A stretch of 64,000 bases of DNA, from assembly GCA_905215405.1 (NCBI GenBank), contig CAJMQE010000002.1, positions 1 through 64,000 on the forward strand. The letters run 5' to 3'. Below, piece after piece: positions 16,259 to 24,439 of this stretch. The notes under the pieces are model-generated. The model saw only the letters and a list, made by a program, of their open reading frames with translations. It made no database searches and was not told the origin of the DNA. The translations under genes and the position numbers were made by a program. This stretch comes from an uncultured bacterium. GTDB lineage: Bacteria; Bacillota; Clostridia; Lachnospirales; Lachnospiraceae. The first letter of the stretch is position 1. Each line of letters opens with the position of its first letter.

Positions 16259-17284
16259 ATGAATCATAACTTTGAAAAACATGGTATGTATGATTATATC
16301 CGACCCGTCCTTCTGATTCTTCTTCCATGCATCACTGCGCTAATTGCACTCGGCATCGGCCGTATTGAGATACCGATCAATGATGTCGTGTTCTCTATTG
16401 GAAGTAAGATCACTCATTCACCGGGTCTGCCCACCACTTATGAACGCGTTCTCTGGTCCATCAGGCTTCCACGTGTCCTTCTGGCTTTACTTGTTGGTGC
16501 AGGACTCTCCGTCGCAGGATGTGCGTTCCAGAGTCTTTTCTCCAATCCACTGGCAACGCCAGACACACTTGGTGTAGCCTCAGGCTCCAGCTTTGGTGCC
16601 GCACTTGGACTGTTGCTCGGTCTGCAGCTGCTCGGTGTGCAGCTTGTCGCTCTTCTTTTTGGAGCAGTGGCAGTTACTCTGACATGGCTTTCCGGTACAG
16701 GAAAAGCCAAAAATATAAATTCTATTGTTCTATCGGGTATTATGATCGGTTCACTCTTTACTGCGCTGGTCTCCCTTGTAAAATTTGCAGCGGATACGGA
16801 ATCCCAGCTTCCAGCCATTACCTACTGGCTGATGGGCAGTCTGGATTCCGCCGGTTACCACACGCTCATGCTCGGTGCACCACTGATCATCCTTGGCATT
16901 CTGGTTCTGTTCCTGATCCGATGGAAGCTGAACATTCTGCCACTCAGTGAGGACGAGGCAAGAGCATCCGGTACCAACATCCGTTTCCTGCGGGGTATTA
17001 CGATCGTGTGTGCAACAGCAATTACAGCCTCCTGCATCTCAATGTGCGGTCAGGTCGGTTGGGTCGGTCTTCTGATCCCTCATATGTGCAGAATGCGTTA
17101 TGGCAGTAATCATCGCCAGCTTATTCCAGCATGTATCTGTATTGGTGCTGCATTTATGGTAATCGTCGATACATTTGCAAGAAGTGTTACTGCTGCTGAA
17201 ATTCCAATTTCCATATTGACCGCAATTATTGGCGCACCATTCTTCATTATTCTGATGCGTCGGACAGGAGGATGGCAATTATGA
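16259..17284 (+). CDS. FecCD/BtuC-type ABC importer permease
   Basis: About 341 residues with roughly ten hydrophobic segments. It has the family blocks RLPRVLLALLVGAGLSVAGC and GWVGLLIPHMCRM, which fit the membrane and ATPase-contact regions of importers for B12, heme, iron-siderophore and, in some branches, molybdate or tungstate. It opens the cluster that goes on to HydE and the NifH-like genes. The ATG at 16259 has AGCGAGG before it; the ATG at 16238 does not. Its stop overlaps the next start (ATGA). The substrate is unknown. Confidence 0.9.
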   Translation: MNHNFEKHGMYDYIRPVLLILLPCITALIALGIGRIEIPINDVVFSIGSKITHSPGLPTTYERVLWSIRLPRVLLALLVGAGLSVAGCAFQSLFSNPLATPDTLGVASGSSFGAALGLLLGLQLLGVQLVALLFGAVAVTLTWLSGTGKAKNINSIVLSGIMIGSLFTALVSLVKFAADTESQLPAITYWLMGSLDSAGYHTLMLGAPLIILGILVLFLIRWKLNILPLSEDEARASGTNIRFLRGITIVCATAITASCISMCGQVGWVGLLIPHMCRMRYGSNHRQLIPACICIGAAFMVIVDTFARSVTAAEIPISILTAIIGAPFFIILMRRTGGWQL

Positions 17285-18156
17285 TCAATACCGTATCCAA
17301 GGGAAAAAATGTAGATAACTTTTGTCTGTCCGTACATCATGGGAATTTCTCCTATGATCATAAACGGCAGGTACTAAACGACATCAATTTTCAGGTAAAT
17401 TCCGGTGACCTGCTTGCTATTCTGGGCCCGAATGGTGCCGGAAAAACAACAATGCTCCGCTGTATCATGGGCTTTATGAAATGGCAGAGCGGAGAAAGCC
17501 AGCTCAATGGGAAAAATATTGCATCGATCCCACTCAGCCAGCTCTGGCAACAACTGGCCTATGTTCCTCAGGCAAAAAGTACAGCAACTGCATACAATGT
17601 ACAGGATATGATTCTGCTCGGACGAAGCAGTCATCTTGGGATGTTCTCTCATCCGAAGAAAAAGGATCTGGAAATGGCTGAACAGGTCATGGAACAGCTC
17701 GGTATCAGTGATCTTCGGACAAAACAATGTTCACAACTCAGTGGTGGTGAACTCCAGATGGTCCTGATTGCAAGAGCACTTGCCTCTGAGCCATCTGTTC
17801 TGATTCTTGATGAACCGGAATCCTATCTGGACTTCCGCAATCAGCTGATCGTACTGGATACAATGTCAAAACTGGTAGAAGACCACATGACCTGTATCTT
17901 TAACACCCATTTCCCGGCACATGCCCTGCAGCGTGCCAATAAATCCCTGATTCTTGCCAAAAATGGAGACTACATTTTCGGGGATACTGCTTCCATTGTC
18001 AATGAGGACAATATTGAGAAAGCATTTGGTGTCAATACGGTCATTGGTGAAATCGAGACAGCTGCCGGAACTATGAAGGATATTATTCCAATGAACATTA
18101 CCAGAATACAACCAGATAAAAATTATATAACGGAGGAACCAAACTATGTCCAGTGA
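17281..18156 (+). CDS. FecE/BtuD-type ABC importer ATPase
   Basis: About 291 residues with Walker A GPNGAGKT, Q-loop YVPQAKS, signature LSGGELQ and Walker B VLILDEPESYLD. The glutamate after Walker B is present; ESYLD replaces the usual TSALD or TSHLD. The start at 17281 overlaps the permease stop as ATGA with AGGAGG before it. The end overlaps hydE by 11 bp. It powers import with the permease at 16259 and probably the lipoprotein at 23157. Confidence 0.92.
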   Translation: MINTVSKGKNVDNFCLSVHHGNFSYDHKRQVLNDINFQVNSGDLLAILGPNGAGKTTMLRCIMGFMKWQSGESQLNGKNIASIPLSQLWQQLAYVPQAKSTATAYNVQDMILLGRSSHLGMFSHPKKKDLEMAEQVMEQLGISDLRTKQCSQLSGGELQMVLIARALASEPSVLILDEPESYLDFRNQLIVLDTMSKLVEDHMTCIFNTHFPAHALQRANKSLILAKNGDYIFGDTASIVNEDNIEKAFGVNTVIGEIETAAGTMKDIIPMNITRIQPDKNYITEEPNYVQ

Positions 18157-19222
18157 TATAGAAAGTGAACAATCCAACTCCTGTCATAACAGAGAACTGA
18201 TTGATCAGCTCAATCGAAACAAGACCTTAACGCAACAGGAATGGATTACATTGTTAGATACATTTACAGATGAGGATCGCGCCTATGCCGCATCCATTGC
18301 CAAAGACCTTGCAGTCGCACACTTTGGCCACGATATATTTTTTCGAGGCATTATGGAATTCACGAACATTTGTAAAAATGACTGCATTTATTGTGGAATC
18401 AGACGTTCCAACGAATGTGTGAACCGCTATCGACTCAATAAGGAAGAAATCCTGCAATGCTGCGAAGAAGGCTATCACCTTGGCTATCGGACCTTCGTTC
18501 TGCAGGGTGGCGAAGATGCCTGGTTTACAGATGATCGTTTATGTGAGATCGTCTCAGCCATTCATGCCCGCTATCCGGAATGTGCCATTACCCTTTCTGT
18601 CGGAGAACGCAGCCGCGAATCATACCAGCGCCTCTTTCAGGCTGGTGCTGACCGGTACCTGCTCCGCCACGAAACGGCAAATCCACACCATTACCATAAA
18701 CTTCATCCACGCGAACTTTCCTGGTCACACAGAATGCAGTGCCTGAATGATCTAAAAGAGATCGGTTACCAGACAGGCTGCGGATTTATGGTCGGCTCTC
18801 CTTATCAGACATCTGCTGATATCGCCAAAGATATGATGTATATCCATGACTTTCAACCACAGATGATTGGAATCGGACCATTTATTCCGCATAAAGATAC
18901 ACCTTTCAGAGATTTTCCTGCAGGAAGTCCGGAAACTACTCTTTTTGTTTTAAGCCTCTGCCGTATTATGATGCCACAGGTACTGCTACCTGCTACAACA
19001 GCGCTCGGCACAGTACGTGGCGATGGTCGTCAGATGGGGGTACTTGCTGGATGCAATGTCATTATGCCAAATCTCTCCCCTATGTCCGTCCGAAAGAAAT
19101 ATCTGTTATATGATAACAAGGCAGGAATTCATGATTCTGCTCGTGTCGGCATGGAGAAACTTGAAAAACAGTTGAGCGAAATCGGATATCACCTCAGCAT
19201 AAGCCGTGGAGATTTCAGCTGA
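18146..19222 (+). CDS. hydE: [FeFe]-hydrogenase maturase HydE (radical SAM)
   Basis: HydE acts with HydG and HydF to build the [2Fe] part of the H-cluster. The 358-residue protein has the radical-SAM cluster CKNDCIYC (Cys76, 80, 83). Family blocks follow: VLQGGED, ADRYLLRHETANP, GIGPFIPHKDTP, LLPATTALGT and NVIMPN. The GGAGG site and 11-bp overlap with the ABC ATPase show cotranscription with the importer rather than with hydABC. A related role in making a cofactor for the nitrogenase-like proteins cannot be excluded, but the sequence reads as a normal HydE. Confidence 0.93.
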   Translation: MSSDIESEQSNSCHNRELIDQLNRNKTLTQQEWITLLDTFTDEDRAYAASIAKDLAVAHFGHDIFFRGIMEFTNICKNDCIYCGIRRSNECVNRYRLNKEEILQCCEEGYHLGYRTFVLQGGEDAWFTDDRLCEIVSAIHARYPECAITLSVGERSRESYQRLFQAGADRYLLRHETANPHHYHKLHPRELSWSHRMQCLNDLKEIGYQTGCGFMVGSPYQTSADIAKDMMYIHDFQPQMIGIGPFIPHKDTPFRDFPAGSPETTLFVLSLCRIMMPQVLLPATTALGTVRGDGRQMGVLAGCNVIMPNLSPMSVRKKYLLYDNKAGIHDSARVGMEKLEKQLSEIGYHLSISRGDFS

Positions 19223-19317
19223 TGCTGTCATTATAGATCAATATTTCGCAACTAAAAAATTATATTCATAACTTTTTGAAAGAATATGTGAATTAATTTT
19301 TAATTATATTTACTGCT

Positions 19318-19346
19318 TTTACAAAAATTATTTTTATAACTATGTT
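19318..19346 (+). promoter_or_regulatory. Candidate internal promoter before the NifH-like gene
   Basis: TTTACA (19318-19323) and TATGTT (19341-19346) have 17-bp spacing in a very AT-rich 158-bp gap after hydE, about 35 bp before the NifH-like start. It could give extra transcription of the reductase genes. Confidence 0.35.
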
Positions 19347-19380
19347 AAAGATTTCATTTATAAAGAAAGGAAAGAAAAGA

Positions 19381-20148
19381 ATGCTTAAAATTGCTGTTTA
19401 CGGAAAAGGTGGTATTGGAAAATCCACAACTGTTTCCAACCTGTCAGCTGCATTTGCTGATCAAGGTTATAAAGTAATGCAGATCGGATGTGATCCCAAA
19501 GCGGATTCTACCATCAATCTGCACAGTGGTACCGAACTGACAACTGTGCTCGATCTGGTTCGTACAAAAAGAAATGACTTTACTCTGGAGGATATGGTAA
19601 CGATCGGTTACAAAGGTATCGTATGCGTGGAGGCCGGTGGACCTACACCAGGACTAGGTTGTGCTGGCCGTGGTATTATTGCTGCTCTGGAAAAGCTGAA
19701 AGAAAAAGGTGCTTATGAGACCTACCAGCCGGATATCATCATCTATGATGTCCTTGGAGACGTTGTATGTGGTGGTTTCTCCATGCCTATGCGTGATGGA
19801 TACGCGGATAGCGTATTTATTATTACTTCCGGTGAAAACATGGCCATTCATGCCGCTGCTAATATTGCACTTGCTGTCGAGAATTTCAAAGACAGAGATT
19901 ATGCCCAGCTCGGCGGCCTGATCCTGAATAAAAGAAATGTAAAGAACGAGGAAGAAAAAGTCGAAGAACTGGCCGGTGATATTCATTCAGAGATCGTTGG
20001 GATCCTTAGTCGAAGCGATACGGTACAGTTAGCTGAAGATGTCGGAAAAACGGTCGTAGAAGCATATCCAGACAGTCCAATGGCTCAGGAATACCGTGAT
20101 CTGGCACAAAAAGTATTAACGAAAATGAATGCCAACACAACTTTGTAA
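19381..20148 (+). CDS. NifH-like nitrogenase-family reductase (Fe protein)
   Basis: 255 residues of the NifH/BchL/CfbC family: an ATP-driven homodimer with one bridging [4Fe-4S] cluster that donates electrons to a partner complex. P-loop GKGGIGKST is at residues 8-16. The cluster ligands are Cys94 (GLGCAGRG) and Cys130 (DVLGDVVCGGFSMP). All key residues are kept, including the Arg after the first Cys. The start at 19381 follows AAAGGAAAG; the longer frame from 19342 has none. It is followed by two NifD/NifK-like genes. The absence of nifB or other nif genes nearby makes N2 fixation unlikely. The target is unknown. Confidence 0.93.
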   Translation: MLKIAVYGKGGIGKSTTVSNLSAAFADQGYKVMQIGCDPKADSTINLHSGTELTTVLDLVRTKRNDFTLEDMVTIGYKGIVCVEAGGPTPGLGCAGRGIIAALEKLKEKGAYETYQPDIIIYDVLGDVVCGGFSMPMRDGYADSVFIITSGENMAIHAAANIALAVENFKDRDYAQLGGLILNKRNVKNEEEKVEELAGDIHSEIVGILSRSDTVQLAEDVGKTVVEAYPDSPMAQEYRDLAQKVLTKMNANTTL

Positions 20149-20168
20149 TAGAAAGTGAGATGAATCTA

Positions 20169-21515
20169 ATGTTACAAAAACTCAATCGTACACAGGATAC
20201 CAGCGGTGCCTGTGTCAGGATCAAAGATGCCTCCTATCCGGATGCTTTTGAAACAGGTCTTGAATTTTCAACGCCTGCCAGGGGCGGCTGGAATATTGTA
20301 CATACCGGACTTCTGATTCCTGAGGCCCATGAAATCTTTGTCTGCGCAGATGCCTGTCTACGTGGTGTCGTATTAACGACTGCGGAGATGCATGCATCCG
20401 ACAGACTTTCCACAATATCCGTACGGGAAAATAATGTATTTGAAGGAGATACTGAGGAACTCATTATTGATGGCGTGACCGATATTTTGAATCGTCTGCC
20501 ACAAGTTCCTCCTGCTGTCTTAATTTACACCAGCTGTGTCCATCATTTTATCGGCTGCGATTTAAGACATGTTTACAAAACTCTAAGAGAACGTTTTCCA
20601 TCTGTCGATTTCACTGACTGCTACATGAATCCGATCATGCGTAAGAATGGTCTGTCACCTGATCAGTTAATGAGAAAACAGCTCTACAGCCTGCTGAAAG
20701 AAACCACTCTGGACCAGGACCAGATCAATATTATCGGAAATGATAATCCGACTGATCCGGACTGTGAACTGGTTCAAATGATCAAAAATGCAGGCATGAA
20801 CCTTCTGGAGATCACATCCTGTAACACTTATCAGGAGTATCTTAAAATGTCTGCAAGTGCAGCAAATATTTCCTATCAGCCAAATGCAGTTGCTGGTGGC
20901 GAACGTCTGGTTCACCGTCTGGGGCAGAAACATCTGTACCTGCCTCTGAGCTACGATTATGAGGAAATCAAGGCCAGTCTCGACAGTCTTTCCGAATACA
21001 TTCTGTCGACAGGGCATTCCTGTAATGATCCATTTGACTACAAAAACGCCATACACAACTGTGAACAGGCCCTGACTCATGCTGCAGATGTTCTTGGTTC
21101 TATGCCAGTTGCCATCGATTATACAGCGACACCTCACCCACTTGGGCTGGCTGTTCTGCTCGCAAGTCATGGTTTTCAGGTAAAACGCGTCTATGTTGAT
21201 GCCATTAGTAAGGAAGAAGAAAAAGCATTTTACAAGCTGCAAGAACTGGTTCCCGATCTGGAACTGATTTCGACCAGCCATGTCAAAATGCGCGTCATCA
21301 GTCATAATACCGACCATGAATATCTTGCCATCGGACAAAAAGCTGCATATTTTACGAACAGCAGACATTTTGTCAATATGATAGAAGGCGGCGGCTATTA
21401 TGGATTCACAGGAATCTGTAAACTGATGGATCTGATCGTTGATGCGTATCTAAATGAAAAAGATACCAGAAATCTGATACAAATTAAAGGATTGGGGTGT
21501 GGATGCTGCTTATGA
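20169..21515 (+). CDS. NifD/NifE-like subunit of a nitrogenase-like oxidoreductase
   Basis: About 448 residues of the oxidoreductase/nitrogenase component 1 family. Cluster-ligand candidates are Cys59 and Cys63 (VCADACLRGV), Cys123 (TSCVHH) and Cys130 (GCDL). These occupy the N-terminal region where NifD and BchN carry their bridging-cluster ligands. The last residues are GCGCCL, an unusual Cys-rich tail. No FeMo-cofactor Cys/His pair could be placed with certainty. It is 20 bp after the NifH-like gene, and its stop overlaps the next start as ATGA. The ATG at 20169 has AGTGAG 9 bp upstream; 20160 is the alternative. It likely forms a heterodimer with the next protein. Confidence 0.85.
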   Translation: MLQKLNRTQDTSGACVRIKDASYPDAFETGLEFSTPARGGWNIVHTGLLIPEAHEIFVCADACLRGVVLTTAEMHASDRLSTISVRENNVFEGDTEELIIDGVTDILNRLPQVPPAVLIYTSCVHHFIGCDLRHVYKTLRERFPSVDFTDCYMNPIMRKNGLSPDQLMRKQLYSLLKETTLDQDQINIIGNDNPTDPDCELVQMIKNAGMNLLEITSCNTYQEYLKMSASAANISYQPNAVAGGERLVHRLGQKHLYLPLSYDYEEIKASLDSLSEYILSTGHSCNDPFDYKNAIHNCEQALTHAADVLGSMPVAIDYTATPHPLGLAVLLASHGFQVKRVYVDAISKEEEKAFYKLQELVPDLELISTSHVKMRVISHNTDHEYLAIGQKAAYFTNSRHFVNMIEGGGYYGFTGICKLMDLIVDAYLNEKDTRNLIQIKGLGCGCCL

Positions 21516-22708
21516 AACAAATAGCAAAAATAATATCAACTTATACTGCTGATGTATCTGGCGTCTGTTCTGCTTTGTTCGAACTCGGCGGAATGACTGT
21601 TATGCATGATGCTTCCGGCTGTAATTCAACTTATAGTACACATGATGAACCTCGCTGGTACGATGCGGACAGCATGATCTATGTATCGGGACTTTCCGAG
21701 ATGGAAGCCGTCATGGGCGATGATGAAAAACTGATCACTGATATCGTCAGTGCAGCAAATGAACTGCATCCTGACTTTATCGCCATCGCTGGAACCACAA
21801 TTCCAATGATGATCGGTACGGATTTTCAGGCAATTTCTGCAATTGTTAAAAAGAGGACAAATATCCCTGCGTTTGGTTTCAAAACAAACGGCATGCACTC
21901 TTATATTTCCGGTGCAGGCATGGCATTTGAAGCTCTGGCAAAACACATGGTCCCTGAAAAGGACGCACAGAACATACCGCAGGATACTGCGCACGACCAC
22001 ATTGGCGTCAACATTTTAGGGCTTACTCCTCTGGACTTTGCTATTAATGGAACAGACTGGTCAATCAGAAATCAGCTGGAAATGAATGATTTTACTGTAA
22101 TCAGCTCCTGGGCAATGCATTCTTCTATGGAACAGATCCGCCAATCTGCTCATGCAGATGTCAATCTTGTTGTGTCCTACTGTGGGCTTCCTGCTGCCAA
22201 AGTCTTAAAAGAACGCTTTGGTATTCCCTATGTTGTCGGAACACCGATTGGGGATACGCTGACAAATCAGATTCTTGATGATTTAAAAACAGCGGCTCAA
22301 AGCGGTGACTGCATCATTTCTTATCAGAATACCAAGTTCGCACCTCAAAATGTAACTGATGCTGATGTCGTCCTGATCGGCGAAAGTGTCAATACCTGTT
22401 CTCTCGCCAGTGCAATCACTCAATTTACCGGACACAGTACCGGTGTCATCTGCCCAATCGATACGGACAGAGCGATCCTTGGTTCTGGTGGAAGTATGGA
22501 ATCCGATGAAACCGAGCTGGTTCCCCTGTTGAAAAATGCGAAAGTAATCGTAGCAGATCCTCTGTATCAGCCGATCTGTCCTACGCATGCGAAGTTTGTG
22601 GCACTGCCACACATGGCGTTCTCGGGAAGGATCTACCAGAAGGAAATACCCGATTTAGTAGCTCATTCAGAAGCATTTCTGGAGCACGTCCGGACGTGTC
22701 TGCTTTAG
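21512..22708 (+). CDS. NifK/NifN-like subunit of a nitrogenase-like oxidoreductase
   Basis: 398 residues, shorter than NifK (about 520). Only two N-terminal Cys are placed like cluster ligands: Cys19 (DVSGVCSALFELGG) and Cys37 (ASGCNSTYSTHDEPRW). Three Rossmann-like segments follow, with GTPIGDTLTNQ and ICPIDTDRAILGSGGSME. The start overlaps the previous stop (ATGA). The reduced Cys set fits a simple [4Fe-4S] bridging cluster better than a P-cluster; this is inference. The composite hairpin element begins 20 bp after its stop. Confidence 0.85.
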   Translation: MKQIAKIISTYTADVSGVCSALFELGGMTVMHDASGCNSTYSTHDEPRWYDADSMIYVSGLSEMEAVMGDDEKLITDIVSAANELHPDFIAIAGTTIPMMIGTDFQAISAIVKKRTNIPAFGFKTNGMHSYISGAGMAFEALAKHMVPEKDAQNIPQDTAHDHIGVNILGLTPLDFAINGTDWSIRNQLEMNDFTVISSWAMHSSMEQIRQSAHADVNLVVSYCGLPAAKVLKERFGIPYVVGTPIGDTLTNQILDDLKTAAQSGDCIISYQNTKFAPQNVTDADVVLIGESVNTCSLASAITQFTGHSTGVICPIDTDRAILGSGGSMESDETELVPLLKNAKVIVADPLYQPICPTHAKFVALPHMAFSGRIYQKEIPDLVAHSEAFLEHVRTCLL

Positions 22709-22727
22709 GTTGGTAAGGGGGGAAGAC

Positions 22728-22860
22728 GGAATCCCACACCGTAAGCGTCGAAAACACGCTTGCGCTCTGCTCGCACGTAGCGGTTCTAATTCTGCAAAGT
22801 ACGCAGAATAAGAACCGACGTGTTCGCCAAGGTTTTCTCCTACTTACGGTGTGGGATTCC
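22728..22860 (+). repeat. Long hairpin (E1) of composite element, copy B
   Basis: Outer stem GGAATCCCACACCGTAAG with its exact complement, then GAAAAC/GTTTTC, then an inner hairpin GGTTCTAATTCTGC with its near complement. In transcript orientation it shares CACGCTTGCGCTCTGC, CGTAGCGGT, CTGCAAA, ACGCAG and AAGGTTT with copy A (250-112 read on the minus strand), in the same order and with almost the same spacing, whereas the stems differ but remain paired. Confidence 0.72.
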
Positions 22861-22896
22861 TGCTCTTCACTTTTGAAAGGGATTTATTCGTGTGGG

Positions 22897-23045
22897 GACG
22901 TAAGCATCGCAGAGCTCGCTTACTGAGATTCGCTAGCCTTGATTTTGGGGAGACGTAAGCTTCGCAAGGCTCGCTTACTGGATTTCGCTAGCCTTGATTT
23001 TATATGAGACGTAAGCTTCGCAGGGGCTCGCTTACTGGGTTTCGC
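22897..23045 (+). repeat. Three tandem short-hairpin units (E2) of composite element, copy B
   Basis: GACGTAAGC-(12-13 nt)-GCTTACTG starts at 22897, 22952 and 23008 (periods 55 and 56), followed in the first two by TCGCTAGCCTTGATTTT. Each unit makes a TAAGC/GCTTA hairpin. The frame GGGGAGACG...CTGGA is shared with the units next to copy A at 1-98, although the stem sequence differs. They lie between the NifK-like gene and the substrate-binding lipoprotein gene. Confidence 0.72.
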
Positions 23046-23156
23046 CTTCCTGAAGGCGTGTTTGCGCGGAGTGTTTGTTTTGTTTCAGGAGTTTGTGTCC
23101 ACGTGGCTTCCGCAGACTCCGTTGGGTTGAAAGCGACGTAGAAATGAGGATTATTT

Positions 23157-24317
23157 ATGAATTTAAGAAAGTCTATGAAAAAAATTGTTTGCATGTTACT
23201 TACATGCACTTTGCTTCTTTCTTTAGCAGGTTGTTCTTCTGTCAGAGATACTGCTGGTAGTGCGGGACAGGATGTTGCTGAGGATAGTGGAAATTCTGGG
23301 ACTCATACGGTTACGGATCACCTTGGCAATACAGTTACGGTTCCTAATGATATTCAGAGAATTGCGGTGTGTGGCATTTATCCATTGCCTTCTGTACTCG
23401 CTATTTTCTTTGATTCTGCAGAGAAGATCGTGGGAATGCCTACGGCAAGTATGACGGCTGCTAAGAACAGCTTACTTGGACAGTTATATCCTGATATTAT
23501 GAATGCAAATACCAGCTTTTACGACGGTAATACTGTCAATACGGAAGAACTGATGAAACTGAACCCTGATGTTGTATTTTATACTGCTTCCAGTCCGGAA
23601 GTCGGTGAAGAACTGACTAAAGCTGGTTTTGCTGCGGTTGCTGTTTCAACGAATAAATGGAACTATAACTCTATTGAGACATTGGATAACTGGATCGATC
23701 TTTTAAGCCAGATCTTCCCTGATAATGATAAGACTGAGATCGTCAGAAATTATAGCAACCAGATCTATGATATGGTTCAGCAGCGTGTATCTGGTCTCTC
23801 TGACAGTGAACGTGCTCGCGTTTTCTTCCTGTTTAACTATACAGATTCTGCAATTGCAACTTCAGGAAAATCTTTCTTTGGCCAGTGGTGGGCTGACGCA
23901 ATTGGTGCTAAAAATGTAGCCGAAGAATTGACAAATGATAATTCAGTACAGGTCAACATGGAACAGATTTATAAATGGAATCCTGACACTGTATTTATCA
24001 CGAATTTTACAACAGCTACACCTGATGATCTGTATAACAACTCTGTGGGCAGCTATGACTGGACTGATATTCAGGCCGTTGCTGACAAAAATGTACATAA
24101 AATGCCACTTGGTATGTACCGTAGCTATACACCAGGTGCTGATACACCTGTAACACTTCTCTGGCTTGCAAAGACAACTTATCCAGACCTCTTCTCTGAT
24201 ATCGATATTACTGCTGAGACAAAATCCTACTATAAAACAGTATTTGGTATCGATCTGACCGATGAACAGGCTGATTCTATATTTGCTCCTGTTGCAGCTG
24301 CCGGAAGTGGATTTTAG
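23157..24317 (+). CDS. Substrate-binding lipoprotein of a metal-complex ABC importer
   Basis: 386 residues with a lipoprotein signal peptide (basic start, hydrophobic core, LSLAGC lipobox), then a low-complexity linker and a two-lobed periplasmic-binding fold of the BtuF/FhuD/MolA class: TVTDHLGNTVTVPNDIQRIA, LNPDVVFYT and the C-terminal SYTPGADTPVTLLWLAKTTYP. It lies downstream of the nitrogenase-like genes but probably serves the permease and ATPase at 16259-18156, which have no binding protein of their own. The ligand is unknown (corrinoid, heme, siderophore or oxyanion). A GAGGA site precedes the ATG. Confidence 0.88.
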   Translation: MNLRKSMKKIVCMLLTCTLLLSLAGCSSVRDTAGSAGQDVAEDSGNSGTHTVTDHLGNTVTVPNDIQRIAVCGIYPLPSVLAIFFDSAEKIVGMPTASMTAAKNSLLGQLYPDIMNANTSFYDGNTVNTEELMKLNPDVVFYTASSPEVGEELTKAGFAAVAVSTNKWNYNSIETLDNWIDLLSQIFPDNDKTEIVRNYSNQIYDMVQQRVSGLSDSERARVFFLFNYTDSAIATSGKSFFGQWWADAIGAKNVAEELTNDNSVQVNMEQIYKWNPDTVFITNFTTATPDDLYNNSVGSYDWTDIQAVADKNVHKMPLGMYRSYTPGADTPVTLLWLAKTTYPDLFSDIDITAETKSYYKTVFGIDLTDEQADSIFAPVAAAGSGF

Positions 24318-24439
24318 GTCTATCTGTACCGCATGTAATCGTTGTGAATGAACTATGAACTATCTGAAAAGCCTTCCAGACAGTTTGCACTAATTCATAT
24401 CATGTTTGGAAATGCTTTACCGAAGAAAGGATATTTAAA

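Noticed and set aside
20667..21368. 233-codon open frame on the minus strand
   Set aside because: It is antisense to the NifD-like gene, with no recognisable motif.
19381..22708. Genuine nitrogen-fixation nifHDK
   Set aside because: The D/K-like subunits are short and lack the full P-cluster and FeMo-cofactor ligand set, and no nifB, nifE/N pair or nifV is present in the window.
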